Below are positions 17,318 to 26,782 of a DNA stretch of 64,000 nt, one piece after another. This stretch comes from Cytophagaceae bacterium (GTDB lineage Bacteria > Bacteroidota > Bacteroidia > Flavobacteriales > Flavobacteriaceae). The stretch lies in assembly GCA_002710685.1 (NCBI GenBank), contig PALD01000050.1:62001-126000 (forward strand), given 5' to 3'. Below the pieces are notes generated by a model. The model worked only from the letters and a program-made list of their open reading frames with translations, searched no databases and was not told the DNA's origin. A program made the translations under genes and the position numbers. Positions within the stretch are counted from its first letter, which is position 1. Each line of letters begins with the position of its first letter.

Positions 17318-19723
17318 ATGATAAGAAACTATATTAAAATCGCGTGGAGGAACCTTCTTAAGAACTGGACGATGTTTAGCATTAATATCCTGGGGTTGAC
17401 CCTGGGAATCGCAAGCTGTCTCCTGATAGGGATCTTTATGGTGGATGAGCTGAGCTATGACCGCTACAACGCGCATGCTGACCGTATGTACCGTGTGGTT
17501 TTAAAGGCCAACATCAATGGTGAAGAACTTAAAGAAGCAGTAGTGGGAGCACCCGTGGGCACTGCGCTGCAGCAGGATTTACCACAAGTGGAAAACACCA
17601 CACGTATCGCAAAACTCCATCACCCAGAAATAAAGTACAACAACGAGACTTTTGAAAATCTAAAGGTTGCATATGCCGATGCAAACCTGCTGGATTTTTT
17701 CACCTTGCCTGTTGTAAAGGGCAACGCTACAAATCCGCTGAAAAACCCCAATGCTGTTGTCATTACCCAGCAGGAAGCAAAGCATCTCTTTGGCGCAGAA
17801 AACGCCATCGGGAAGACTATTTTTATCAATGGGAACCAGCTGGAGGTTACGGCGGTGATTAAAGACATTCCCAAGACTTCGCATTTTCATTTTGACGCGT
17901 TTGTCTCCATGAATGGGAATGGGGAGGCCAAGAGTACTTCTTGGGTAAACTCTGGTTTTGCAACCTATGTAATGCTTAAGGAAGGAGCAGATTTCATGGA
18001 GGTTGAAAAGCAGTTTCCCGGAATACTCGAGAAATATATGGGGCCTCAAGTCCAGGAGGCTATTGGTGTTTCCTACTCAGAGTTCAAGGCTCAAAATGCG
18101 TTTGGGATTTACCTGCAACCACTGCTGGACATTCACTTAAAATCTGATTTTTCAAATAAAACCGAATTTGAAGATGGTGGTGACATTAAATATGTGTACA
18201 TCTTCAGTGTGATTGCAATCTTCATGCTCATCATTGCCTGTATCAATTTTATGAATATTTCTACCGCGACTGCTACAAAACGCGCCCGCGAAGTGGGTAT
18301 TAGGAAGGTGCTGGGCTCTAACAAAAAACAACTCATCACCCAGTTTATCACAGAGGTTTTTATCTCTGTGATAATCGCAATTACGCTGGCTATCGCAGTG
18401 TGTTATGTGGCGCTGCCGTTCTTTAATTCCCTTACGGGGAAAACATTTGGCTTTAGCCAAATCATAAACCTCAAGTTTGCACTGACACTCGTGGCACTTG
18501 CGTTTACCATTACGGTTTTGGCAGGAGCCTATCCCGCATTTTTCCTTTCGGGGTTTAAGCCTATCACGGCATTAAAAAGCAAGTTCAATAACAAAAAAAC
18601 AACCTCGCTGCGCAGCGGTCTGGTGGTATTTCAATTTGTGATTTCGGCGGGATTGATCCTAGCAACGCTGGTGGTTTACAAACAACTTGATTTTATCATG
18701 AACAAGGACCTGGGGTACAATAAAGAGCAAGTGCTGGTGATACGTGATGCCGCGATGATGGACGATACGGCCATGCAATCACTTAAAAGTGAACTTGCAC
18801 AAAGCAGTGCCGTAAAAAGCATCACACAGTCAGCTTATCTGCCTGCCGGCGAAAGTGACAACAACGTACGCGGGATTTTTAAAAATGGTGATTACCTACG
18901 TAAATTCTTTTTCTACAATATCGATTCGCAATACCTGTCAACACTGGGAATGCGCCTTGTTGCAGGTCGCAATTTTAACGACAACGCCGGCGTGGAAAGT
19001 GACAAGGCAATCATTAACAAAGAAGCTGCAAAAGTGCTGGGCATTGTTGATAATCCGCTGGGAAAGCAGTTTCAAATGGATGATAACAATGGCAAGAAAA
19101 CGCTAACGGTAATTGGCGTGATAGACGATTTTAATTTTGAATCGCTCCACAAAAAAATCGAGCCGCTCGTGATGGTCAATCAACCCTATGGCGGACTCAT
19201 CTTAAAAGTAAACAGCGACAACATCGCAAAAACCCTGACCGATATCAGTGCATTATGGCAAAAGTTTGATGACAGTGGTTCTTTTGATTATGTGTTCTTA
19301 GATGAGTCGTTTGAGCAAAACTATCAGAAGGAGCAGAAGATGGGCACTGTACTGCTCGTTTTTGCTTTGCTCACCATTTTTGTGGCATGCCTGGGGCTTT
19401 TTGGCCTAGTAACCTACACGGCAGAACAACGATTCAAGGAAATAGGAATCCGTAAGATTTTGGGGTCAAGTGCTACCCAGATCGTGGCCATGCTCTCTAA
19501 AGATTTCCTCAAGCTTATCCTTATTTCTTTCTTGATTGCATTCCCTCTGGGCTATTACCTTATGCACAAATGGCTACAGGACTTTGCATACAGGATAGAG
19601 ATAAGCGCCTGGCTCGTTTTGGCGGCAGCCATAATCACCTTATTTATCGCCTTTGCGACCATAAGTTTTAAAAGCATCAAGGCAGCGATGCAAAACCCCA
19701 TAAAAAGTTTACGAACAGAATAA
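17318..19723 (+). CDS. ABC permease 6 of 7 (double MacB_PCD/FtsX)
   Basis: The protein has 801 residues, starts MIRNYIKIAWRNLLKNWTM and ends NPIKSLRTE. The FtsX units show ACINFMNISTATATKRAREVG and FKEIGIRKILGSSATQI. The 46-base gap before it contains a reduced version (CTCCCGGAAGGGAAAA) of the intergenic hairpin. The first 36 bases of the gene are nearly the same as those of permeases 3, 4 and 5, although the periplasmic domains have clearly diverged. It would supply the membrane core of an exporter using the flanking ATPases. Confidence 0.92.
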   Translation: MIRNYIKIAWRNLLKNWTMFSINILGLTLGIASCLLIGIFMVDELSYDRYNAHADRMYRVVLKANINGEELKEAVVGAPVGTALQQDLPQVENTTRIAKLHHPEIKYNNETFENLKVAYADANLLDFFTLPVVKGNATNPLKNPNAVVITQQEAKHLFGAENAIGKTIFINGNQLEVTAVIKDIPKTSHFHFDAFVSMNGNGEAKSTSWVNSGFATYVMLKEGADFMEVEKQFPGILEKYMGPQVQEAIGVSYSEFKAQNAFGIYLQPLLDIHLKSDFSNKTEFEDGGDIKYVYIFSVIAIFMLIIACINFMNISTATATKRAREVGIRKVLGSNKKQLITQFITEVFISVIIAITLAIAVCYVALPFFNSLTGKTFGFSQIINLKFALTLVALAFTITVLAGAYPAFFLSGFKPITALKSKFNNKKTTSLRSGLVVFQFVISAGLILATLVVYKQLDFIMNKDLGYNKEQVLVIRDAAMMDDTAMQSLKSELAQSSAVKSITQSAYLPAGESDNNVRGIFKNGDYLRKFFFYNIDSQYLSTLGMRLVAGRNFNDNAGVESDKAIINKEAAKVLGIVDNPLGKQFQMDDNNGKKTLTVIGVIDDFNFESLHKKIEPLVMVNQPYGGLILKVNSDNIAKTLTDISALWQKFDDSGSFDYVFLDESFEQNYQKEQKMGTVLLVFALLTIFVACLGLFGLVTYTAEQRFKEIGIRKILGSSATQIVAMLSKDFLKLILISFLIAFPLGYYLMHKWLQDFAYRIEISAWLVLAAAIITLFIAFATISFKSIKAAMQNPIKSLRTE

Positions 19724-19732
19724 GCCCCCCAT

Positions 19733-19763
19733 TGTCCTACGGACATTTCCCCCGGAAGGGAAA
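19733..19763. repeat. Double hairpin between permeases 6 and 7
   Basis: TGTCCTACGGACA (19733-19745) is followed by TTTCCC, six loop bases and GGGAAA (19746-19763). It has the same arrangement as the element at 7509, with both stems kept while the loop bases differ. Preserved pairing with changed loops suggests RNA-level function or a mobile mini-repeat. Confidence 0.55.
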
Positions 19764-19782
19764 AACTATAAAATCTTAAGTT

Positions 19783-22194
19783 ATGCTTAGAAACCATATC
19801 AAAATTGCATGGCGCAACCTCTGGAAGAACAAGACGTTTACCTTTCTTAATATTTTTGGGCTGACCATCGCGTTTAGCGTTGCTATCCTGCTGAGCATGG
19901 CGGCTTTCTTTGACCTTTCATTTGACCAGTCTCATAAAAACAAAGCCAGTATTTACCAGGTTTACTACACGCAGCAATCGCCCGACAAGCAGGAAATTGC
20001 CACGTCAATGCCGGTTCCTTTAGCACCTTCTCTGGCAGAAGAAATCCCAAATATTGAGCACATCACCCGCTACATTAGTGACCATGCGCTTGCGCTGGAA
20101 AATGATAAAGAACTAGACCTAAATGTTGCTTTTGTAGACCCAGATTTCTTCTCGATGTTCACCTTCCCTACACTTCAGGGAAATGAAAATGCCATTGCCG
20201 AAACCTCAACAATTGGCATTACAAAAGGTGCTGCTGAAAAAGTTTTTGGCAAAACCGATGCGATAGGTAAAACCATCGAACTTGTCCTAAATGGCAGGAA
20301 CGAAGTGTTCACCATCGGTAATATTCTAGAAGATATACCGCTCAATAGCGGAGTGAAATTTGACGTTGCGATAAACTTTAAAAAATCTCCTAATTACACT
20401 GACCATACTGACCGCTGGGATGCCAGGAACCACAGTGTTTTTATGCAACTGGCCGACGCTACAACGCCTCAAAAAATAGAACAACAAGCCGTTGCCTTTA
20501 CAAACCTGCATTATCAGGGAGATATTGAAAACCTTAAGCGTGATGGCGCAAAGCCCAATAGAAATGGCAATTATCTTGAGCTTGGCCTGCTCCCCTTTAA
20601 AGACATTCATTTCGCCGAATTTAAAGGTGGATATCTTAAAATCAGCAAGGCATATCCTTATATGATTTTGGGCATCGCCATTCTCATCCTGTTTATCGCG
20701 AGTGTCAATTTTATCAACATGAGTATTGCGCGCAGTGCCCAGCGCTTACGCGAAATAGGGATGCGCAAGACCCTTGGTGCCGAAAAATCACAACTTTTTA
20801 TTCAGTTCTGGAGTGAGAGCGTTTTTGTATTTGCGATTTCGCTCCTTTTAGGTTTTGCCTTGAGCTTTGCGCTTGAGGGCCCGTTTAAAACCTTGTTCAA
20901 TACACGAGCATCACTTTCTAATTTGAGTGCGCCGGTGATACTGGTGGTACTGCTGGTCGCATTTCTTGTCATCACCTTAATTGCTGGTGGTTATCCGGCG
21001 GCGATTCTTAGCAAGTTGGGAACATTAAAGGCACTTAAAGGAAAACTAGAAATTTCAGGGAAAAACCGAGTAAGAAATGTTCTTATGGTGGTGCAATTTA
21101 GCATTGCAATCCTGCTTATTTCTGGCACACTGGTCCTGTGGAGTCAACTGGATTATATGCGTAATAAAGATTTAGGTTTTGACAAAGAACAGGTAATCGC
21201 TGTTCCCCTCAATGGCAAAAGAGCAAACCGACAGGATGTTGCGCTTTTGCGCAATGAACTTCAAGGTAAACCGGGGATTGTTTCCATTTCTGCATCAGAC
21301 AATAACTTGGGACTGGGCAAAGATGGCAGCACTTATTTTAGCCGCATGGGTTTTGATTATAAAGGTCGTGGTGTGAGCACAAATATGCTGGTAGTAGATT
21401 ATGATTACCCAGAGACTTTAGGACTGGAAATCAAGGAAGGTAGAACCTTTAAAAGGGATTTTTCCAGCGACAGCTTATCTATCGTGATCAATGAGGCTAT
21501 GGCCAAAGAACTTCAAGAAGAAAATCCTATCAACAAAAGGATAATCCTTGACGACTCTATAAGCTATAGCATAATAGGAGTTTTAAAAGATTACAATTTT
21601 CAGGGGCTGGACAAGAAAATTGAACCCATTAGCATGTTCATGATGGGCGACTGGGACGTGTATTATGCCTTTGTGAAAGTGGCCCCCGGAAGCCTTGCCC
21701 AGTCTTATGAAACCATTGAGAACGCCTGGAAAAAAGTTGAGCCCAATGCAGAATTTCTAGAATCCTTCCTAGATGAAAATATTGACCGCACCTTTAAACG
21801 CGAAAGGACGATGACCACGATAATTTCAAGCGGCTCTATCATTGCGATTTTACTAAGCTGCATCGGGCTTTTCGCAATATCCATGCTCGTAGTGACTCAA
21901 CGAACCAAGGAAATTGGCGTGCGCAAGGTTGTGGGCGCAAGCGTCGCTTCGATTACCATTTTGTTAACCAAGGATTTCCTAAAACTTGTGGGTATCGCAT
22001 TTCTCATTGCAGCTCCAGTTGCTTACTGGTTGCTTTCGCGCTGGCTGCAAGATTATGAATATCGCATTGACCTGGGGATTGGCATTTTCGCGGCAGCAGG
22101 ATTCTTAGCGGTCTTGATCGCGCTCGTCACCATAAGTTTTCGCACGGTGCGGGCCGCACTACAAAACCCGATAAAATCATTAAAAACAGAATAA
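19783..22194 (+). CDS. ABC permease 7 of 7 (double MacB_PCD/FtsX)
   Basis: The 803-residue protein begins MLRNHIKIAWRNLWKNKTF and ends NPIKSLKTE, both slightly off the array consensus. The first FtsX unit reads ASVNFINMSIARSAQRLREIG, with Ser/Val replacing the usual Ala-Cys-Ile. The second has KEIGVRKVVGASVASI. The eight-helix, two-ectodomain layout is as in the others. It lies directly before the second ATPase gene (27-base gap), so this permease and that ATPase may be the original pair at this end of the operon, mirroring permease 1 and the first ATPase. Confidence 0.92.
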   Translation: MLRNHIKIAWRNLWKNKTFTFLNIFGLTIAFSVAILLSMAAFFDLSFDQSHKNKASIYQVYYTQQSPDKQEIATSMPVPLAPSLAEEIPNIEHITRYISDHALALENDKELDLNVAFVDPDFFSMFTFPTLQGNENAIAETSTIGITKGAAEKVFGKTDAIGKTIELVLNGRNEVFTIGNILEDIPLNSGVKFDVAINFKKSPNYTDHTDRWDARNHSVFMQLADATTPQKIEQQAVAFTNLHYQGDIENLKRDGAKPNRNGNYLELGLLPFKDIHFAEFKGGYLKISKAYPYMILGIAILILFIASVNFINMSIARSAQRLREIGMRKTLGAEKSQLFIQFWSESVFVFAISLLLGFALSFALEGPFKTLFNTRASLSNLSAPVILVVLLVAFLVITLIAGGYPAAILSKLGTLKALKGKLEISGKNRVRNVLMVVQFSIAILLISGTLVLWSQLDYMRNKDLGFDKEQVIAVPLNGKRANRQDVALLRNELQGKPGIVSISASDNNLGLGKDGSTYFSRMGFDYKGRGVSTNMLVVDYDYPETLGLEIKEGRTFKRDFSSDSLSIVINEAMAKELQEENPINKRIILDDSISYSIIGVLKDYNFQGLDKKIEPISMFMMGDWDVYYAFVKVAPGSLAQSYETIENAWKKVEPNAEFLESFLDENIDRTFKRERTMTTIISSGSIIAILLSCIGLFAISMLVVTQRTKEIGVRKVVGASVASITILLTKDFLKLVGIAFLIAAPVAYWLLSRWLQDYEYRIDLGIGIFAAAGFLAVLIALVTISFRTVRAALQNPIKSLKTE

Positions 22195-22221
22195 AATAAT
22201 AATCAAAATACTGATAAAACC

Positions 22222-22890
22222 ATGCTTTTAGAACTCAATCATATATATAAATGGGTGACCACTGGTGGCCGAAGGACCTTTCTCCTCAACGACCTTAGTC
22301 TACAGGTAGAAAAAGGCGAATTCATCTCGGTCATGGGCCCTTCTGGCTCGGGAAAATCCACCTTGCTCAACGTCATCGGCATGCTCGATTCTTTTGACGA
22401 AGGTGCGTATAATTTTGATGGTGAACCTGTACACCAACTCAAGGAAAAACAGCGTGCAAAACTGTTTAAGGATAATATGGGATTTGTGTTTCAGGCGTAT
22501 CATCTTATTGATGAACTCACCGTTTATGAAAACATAGAGACGCCCCTTTTATACAAAAAAATAAAAGGTTCTGAGCGCAAGGCCATGGTCGCTGATATCT
22601 TGGACCGCTTTAATATCGTGGGCAAAAAAGACCTTTTCCCCACACAATTGAGCGGCGGCCAGCAACAACTTGTGGGCGTTGCCCGCGCGCTGATCGCAAA
22701 GCCCAGCCTTATCCTCGCAGACGAGCCCACGGGCAACCTCAACTCAAAACAAAGCGACGAGATCATGCAGCTCTTTAAACAGCTCAACGAGGAGGACGGC
22801 GTCACGATCATCCAGGCGACGCACTCAGAATCAAACGCCGCATACGGCAGCCGCACCATTAACCTGCTAGATGGCAGCATCGCAAAATAA
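22222..22890 (+). CDS. Second ABC transporter ATP-binding protein (MacB/LolD type)
   Basis: This 222-residue ATPase has Walker A GPSGSGKST, FVFQAYHLIDELTVYEN around the Q-loop, signature LSGGQQQLVGVARAL, Walker B LILADEPTGNLNS and the H-loop histidine in QATHSES. Compared with the first ATPase it has LVGV in place of RVAV after the signature and Asn in place of Asp in the GNLNS segment; the catalytic residues are intact. The paralogous ATPases flank the permease array. They could act as a homodimer each or as a heterodimer on the permeases. It is followed within 8 bases by the TolC-like gene. Confidence 0.94.
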   Translation: MLLELNHIYKWVTTGGRRTFLLNDLSLQVEKGEFISVMGPSGSGKSTLLNVIGMLDSFDEGAYNFDGEPVHQLKEKQRAKLFKDNMGFVFQAYHLIDELTVYENIETPLLYKKIKGSERKAMVADILDRFNIVGKKDLFPTQLSGGQQQLVGVARALIAKPSLILADEPTGNLNSKQSDEIMQLFKQLNEEDGVTIIQATHSESNAAYGSRTINLLDGSIAK

Positions 22891-22898
22891 AGTTTACC

Positions 22899-24317
22899 AT
22901 GAAGACCACCATTGCATCAATCATCACTTTACTTTTTTCCTTTTTGGCTTTAAGCCAAAACAATCAAAACCTCACACTTAATGAATGTATTGAAATTGCC
23001 CTGAAGAACAACCTTGACCTGAAGACCGCAAAACTCAGTGCCGAAACATCAACCGTGAACTACAAGCGTAACCGCAATGCGCTGTTGCCGTCAATCAATG
23101 GCAACTGGAACTACGGGATTTCGCAAGGACGCAGCATAGACCCATATACCAATGATTTTGTGAACGAGCGACTGGAGTATAGCAATGCAGGCCTGGGGCT
23201 GGATGCGACGGTTTTTAATGGTTTCAGGTTGTTAAATTCCCTAAAACAGGGAAAACTCAACATGGAAGCCGCCGAAATGCAGGTGGAAGAAGCCAAGCAA
23301 AACCTGGTGCTTGATGTAACACTGGCCTTTTTACAGGCATTGAACAGCAGGGAACTGCTCAAACTCGCCGAAAACCGTATTGCAAGCACGCGCGAACAAG
23401 CCGGAAGGTTAAAGACCATGTTTGAAGAAGAATCTGGCAACCCCGCCGAATATCGGGATCTGCAAGGTCAGGTTGCCAGCGATGAGGCGAGCCTGGTTTC
23501 TACCCGCAACTCGTTAACAGATGCCTTGCTCAATCTCGCGCAACTCATGAACGTGGATTATGAGATCAACGCAGATGGACTAGCACTGCTCATGGATTTT
23601 AAAGAATATGGGCTTTCGCCAAAAGAGGTTTACGACGACGCCCTGAACAACTTGGCAACTTTTAAAACCCGCGAACTACAGTTGGCCGCAGCCCAAAAAG
23701 GCGTTGCCGTTGCCCGCGCGCAATACACCCCGGAAGTTTCATTTTTTGCAAACCTCAATACCAATTATTCCAGCGCGGCACGTTTATTTAATGAAAATGG
23801 GACCCTTGTGGAAGACACCGGGGCCTTTGTGAATTATGACGGTCAGGTGTTGCCCGTATTTACTGAAAACACACAGTTTGCCGCAGAAGAAATAAGCTAC
23901 AGAGACCAGTTTGACAACAACCTGAATTCGTCTATTGGCGTGTATGTCTCCGTGCCCATTTTTAATGGATGGCGCGCAAAGCAAAATGTCCAACTAGAGA
24001 AAATAAAACGCGACCAGGCGCAAACAAACCTAGAACAGACCGAGCTGCAACTAAGTACAAACATCAAGCAGGCGTATTATGACATGCAGGCCGCCTTGCA
24101 GCGTTTTAATGCACTAGAGGCACAGGTTGAAGCCAGTGAAGAATCCTTTCGTATCAACGAGATAAGATTTAACAATGGCGTTACCAACAGCGTGGACTAT
24201 ATCGTGAGCAAGAATAACCTGGAGAACGCCCGTATCAACCTCGCTAACGTGCGTTATGAATACATGCTGCGCGTTAAAGTCCTGGAATATTACCGCGGAA
24301 ATATGGATTTGCAGTAG
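22899..24317 (+). CDS. TolC-like outer membrane efflux protein
   Basis: The 472-residue protein has a signal peptide (cleavage near FLALSQNNQ), then the duplicated OEP repeats with long coiled-coil stretches (for example LNSRELLKLAENRIASTREQ and its counterpart QRFNALEAQVEASEESFRIN). Short beta segments form the outer-membrane barrel. The repeat motif NNLDLKTAKLS and the FNGWRAKQNV equatorial segment are typical of the family. It closes the tripartite exporter formed with the membrane fusion protein and the FtsX permeases. A dispersed palindrome (22942-22960) encodes the signal peptide cleavage region. The stop codon lies inside a hairpin shared with the convergent decarboxylase gene. Confidence 0.95.
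   Translation: MKTTIASIITLLFSFLALSQNNQNLTLNECIEIALKNNLDLKTAKLSAETSTVNYKRNRNALLPSINGNWNYGISQGRSIDPYTNDFVNERLEYSNAGLGLDATVFNGFRLLNSLKQGKLNMEAAEMQVEEAKQNLVLDVTLAFLQALNSRELLKLAENRIASTREQAGRLKTMFEEESGNPAEYRDLQGQVASDEASLVSTRNSLTDALLNLAQLMNVDYEINADGLALLMDFKEYGLSPKEVYDDALNNLATFKTRELQLAAAQKGVAVARAQYTPEVSFFANLNTNYSSAARLFNENGTLVEDTGAFVNYDGQVLPVFTENTQFAAEEISYRDQFDNNLNSSIGVYVSVPIFNGWRAKQNVQLEKIKRDQAQTNLEQTELQLSTNIKQAYYDMQAALQRFNALEAQVEASEESFRINEIRFNNGVTNSVDYIVSKNNLENARINLANVRYEYMLRVKVLEYYRGNMDLQ
22942..22960. repeat. Dispersed palindrome in the TolC signal peptide
   Basis: TTTTGGCTT-T-AAGCCAAAA has 9-base arms around one base. It encodes the Leu-Ala-Leu-Ser-Gln-Asn part of the signal peptide cleavage region. 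Confidence 0.6.
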
Positions 24318-24334
24318 GCTATGCTACTGCAAAT
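24307..24334. terminator. Shared hairpin between convergent TolC and decarboxylase genes
   Basis: ATTTGCAGTAG and CTACTGCAAAT are exact 11-base complementary arms around GCTATG. The arms contain the stop codons of both convergent genes. There is no long T run, so termination strength is uncertain, but the symmetrical position suggests a bidirectional terminator. Confidence 0.5.
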
Positions 24335-25746
24335 TTCTCACAAAGATTTATCGTATCGCGCACATCATCAAGCGTTGTACGCGGATTGATAAGGCACATA
24401 CGCAAAACAACCATTCCGTTGAGATAGGTTGTTACCAGCATCGCCTCGCGGGATTCCACTACTTTTTTAGAAATCATGCGGTTAAGGTCATCAATCTCAT
24501 CTTCGGTTAATTTCTTGTCGATGGGATTATACCTAAAATTGATCACCGCAAGCGTCGCCGGGGAAACCACTTCCCACTTGGGACTTTTACGCAGTAATGC
24601 TTCGGTTTTTTCTGCTAAAGCAAAATTATATTCTACCGCTTCCCTAAATGCTTTCAACCCAAAAGTCTTGACACTCATGTAAAATTTAAGCGCCCTGAAC
24701 CTACGCGTCAACTGGATGCCGTGGTCGTAGAAATTAATTTCAGACGGGTTGCCTTCAACATCCTTGAGATACTCAGGTTTTTCGGTAAAGGTGCCGCTCA
24801 ACCATTTGTGATTGCGCACCAGCAAGCAACCCATTTCATACGGTTGATAGAACCATTTGTGCGGGTCCACGGTGATAGAATCGGCTTTTTCCATACCTTT
24901 TAAAATCTTTTTCCCGGCTTTCGCCAAAATCGCTGCGCCGCCATACGCACCATCAATATGAAACCAGAGTTTCTCTTTTTTACAAATTGCTGCCAACTCA
25001 GAAAGCGGGTCAACCGTTCCCGTGTTTGTCGTCCCGGCAGAAGCTATCAAACAAAAGGGTTGCAGACCTTCTAAACAGTCTTTATTAATTGCGTTTTTCA
25101 GTTTGTTTATGGCAAACTTGAATTCGATATCCGTGGGGATGATGCGTATTTGTTCTTTTTTAAACCCAAGAACATGAATGGCCTTGATATTTGAAGAATG
25201 TGCCTGGTCTGAAAGGTAGATCACCGCTTTAGAAAAATCTTCACCACATTTTATGCTTCGGGCGGTAACCAGTGCCGTGAGGTTTGCCATGCTTCCACCG
25301 CTGGTAAAAATCCCTCCGCCTCTTTTCGCCGGAAGGCCAAAAATCTTCAACAGCCAGTTTATCGTAACAATCTCAAGCTCTGCCGCCGCTGGAGCGGCTG
25401 CCCAACCGCCAGAAAAAATATTGAACCCCGTTGCCAGCGCATCTGCCATGGCGCTCACATAATTGCTGGGCCCAGGAACAAATGAATAGAACTTGGGATG
25501 GCTCATGATGTTGCTGTAAGGTACTACTTGTTGCATCACAAAATCGAGCACTTGCATCACTTCGGTGCCTTTTTCTGGAGCTTCCTCAAGAAAAACCGAG
25601 TCCATCTCAGACCTGGTGGCCTGGGCAACGGGCAGTTTTTTATGTTGATTGAGGTTGTGGTCAACAATCATGTCCACGATGCTGTGGCCGTATTGCCTCA
25701 TCACATCTTCTGGCAATTCCAGTTTTGCTATGTCCTTAGGCTCCAT
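24319..25746 (-). CDS. PLP-dependent amino acid decarboxylase (group II)
   Basis: This 475-residue enzyme belongs to the group II decarboxylases (glutamate, aromatic amino acid, diaminobutyrate). The Schiff-base lysine is K297 in ITVDPHKWFY. His183 (LSDQAHSS) should stack on the cofactor and Asp265 (WFHIDGAYGG) should bind the pyridine nitrogen. FTSGGSMANLTAL is the phosphate-binding segment. The substrate cannot be fixed from sequence; the SDQAHSSN and PHKWFYQPYE forms fit the aromatic/diaminobutyrate branch better than GadB. The gene stands alone, convergent with the TolC gene, with a 115-base gap to the DUF1080 gene that contains that gene's terminator. Confidence 0.9.
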   Translation of the reverse strand: MEPKDIAKLELPEDVMRQYGHSIVDMIVDHNLNQHKKLPVAQATRSEMDSVFLEEAPEKGTEVMQVLDFVMQQVVPYSNIMSHPKFYSFVPGPSNYVSAMADALATGFNIFSGGWAAAPAAAELEIVTINWLLKIFGLPAKRGGGIFTSGGSMANLTALVTARSIKCGEDFSKAVIYLSDQAHSSNIKAIHVLGFKKEQIRIIPTDIEFKFAINKLKNAINKDCLEGLQPFCLIASAGTTNTGTVDPLSELAAICKKEKLWFHIDGAYGGAAILAKAGKKILKGMEKADSITVDPHKWFYQPYEMGCLLVRNHKWLSGTFTEKPEYLKDVEGNPSEINFYDHGIQLTRRFRALKFYMSVKTFGLKAFREAVEYNFALAEKTEALLRKSPKWEVVSPATLAVINFRYNPIDKKLTEDEIDDLNRMISKKVVESREAMLVTTYLNGMVVLRMCLINPRTTLDDVRDTINLCEKFAVA

Positions 25747-25807
25747 ATCCTGATTTTGCTGTAAAATTAGGTTTTTGCAAAGAGATAGCTGTGGCTTGCG
25801 TTAAAAC

Positions 25808-25837
25808 AAAAACCCCGGGGATTCCCAGGGTCTTTTT
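25808..25837 (-). terminator. Terminator of the DUF1080 gene
   Basis: On the minus strand the sequence reads as a GC-rich hairpin (ACCC..GGG, loop, CCC..GGGT with one mismatch) followed by TTTTT. It lies 25 bases beyond the stop of the DUF1080 gene. The A tract on the other side makes it potentially bidirectional. Confidence 0.65.
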
Positions 25838-25861
25838 ACTTTATTACGGTATAAGTGAAAG

Positions 25862-26605
25862 CTAGAGCTTCTTAATCTTGATATTCTTAAAGGCAATCTC
25901 ACTGCCGTGGTCCTGTAGGCCTATATAACCCGTTCTTGAGGTACCATAATCTGGGTAATCTTCCCACTTGCCTGAGTTGCGGCGCTTTTCCCAATCTTCA
26001 GAATAAGGAACGAATTCCACGGTCTTCTTGCCATTGAGGTAATAGGTGGCCTTATCGTTAGTAAAGACAATCTTGCTGGTGTTCCACTCGCCCATGGGCC
26101 TGAGGTCCTCATCTTTGTAATCTGGTGTGTACATGGCATAGTCAGCACCTATGGATTGCCAGTCTTCCAGCTTTTGGGGAAAACCCAGCTGGTCAATGAT
26201 CTGATACTCTGGCGCGACCTCATAGGGCGCATGGTATTTTTTATCCTCGACCACGTGGTAAAATATCCCGCTGTTGCCTTCCGGCGAAAGTTTCCAATCT
26301 ACGGTCAACTCAAATTCTTCATATTTATCAGCGTCATAGATGATATCCCCACCTATGTCCCCGCCTTCTCCAGATGACATGAGGATACCGTCTTCTACCT
26401 TCCATCCACTGGGGAGGCCCTCGCCATTGTAGCCCCGCCAGTGGGACACGTTTTCTGGGGCCATGAGGTCTACCCAACCGTCATCTGCGGCAGCGGCCAT
26501 TTCGGTTTCGTTTTCGGCGACAGCCGTATCTTCTTCTTTTTCTTCTTTGCTTTCCTTACAGGCCCACAGGCACAGGGCAAGAAAGATGATAACATACTTT
26601 TTCAT
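25862..26605 (-). CDS. DUF1080 lipoprotein (3-keto-disaccharide hydrolase fold)
   Basis: The 247-residue protein starts at the ATG at 26605 (MKKYVIIFLALCLWACKES). The frame extends 12 codons further upstream, but those residues do not fit a signal peptide. The lipobox LWAC predicts a lipoprotein, followed by an acidic Glu-rich linker and a single DUF1080 (PF06439) domain. Typical segments are WRGYNGEGLPSGWKVEDGIL, DWKLSPEGNSGIFYHV and a C-terminal GYIGLQDHGSEIAFKNIKIK. Members of the family have been linked to hydrolysis of 3-keto-glycosides. It may act with the sugar-degrading genes 3 kb away, but it is divergent from the potassium genes and no direct operon link is visible. Confidence 0.88.
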   Translation of the reverse strand: MKKYVIIFLALCLWACKESKEEKEEDTAVAENETEMAAAADDGWVDLMAPENVSHWRGYNGEGLPSGWKVEDGILMSSGEGGDIGGDIIYDADKYEEFELTVDWKLSPEGNSGIFYHVVEDKKYHAPYEVAPEYQIIDQLGFPQKLEDWQSIGADYAMYTPDYKDEDLRPMGEWNTSKIVFTNDKATYYLNGKKTVEFVPYSEDWEKRRNSGKWEDYPDYGTSRTGYIGLQDHGSEIAFKNIKIKKL

Positions 26606-26782
26606 CGTGTATTGATTTTTTGTTGATGGTTTAAAGAACATCCCAGAACTTCAAGTATAAACTTATAACATTTAAAACCTTAAAAAAATTTATATTTAAA
26701 AAGTCCAGCCCTGTCGATCAATTGATTTATTATGTGAGTTTTATTGCTTGCTTCCATTGTCAAATTCTACATAACATTTACC

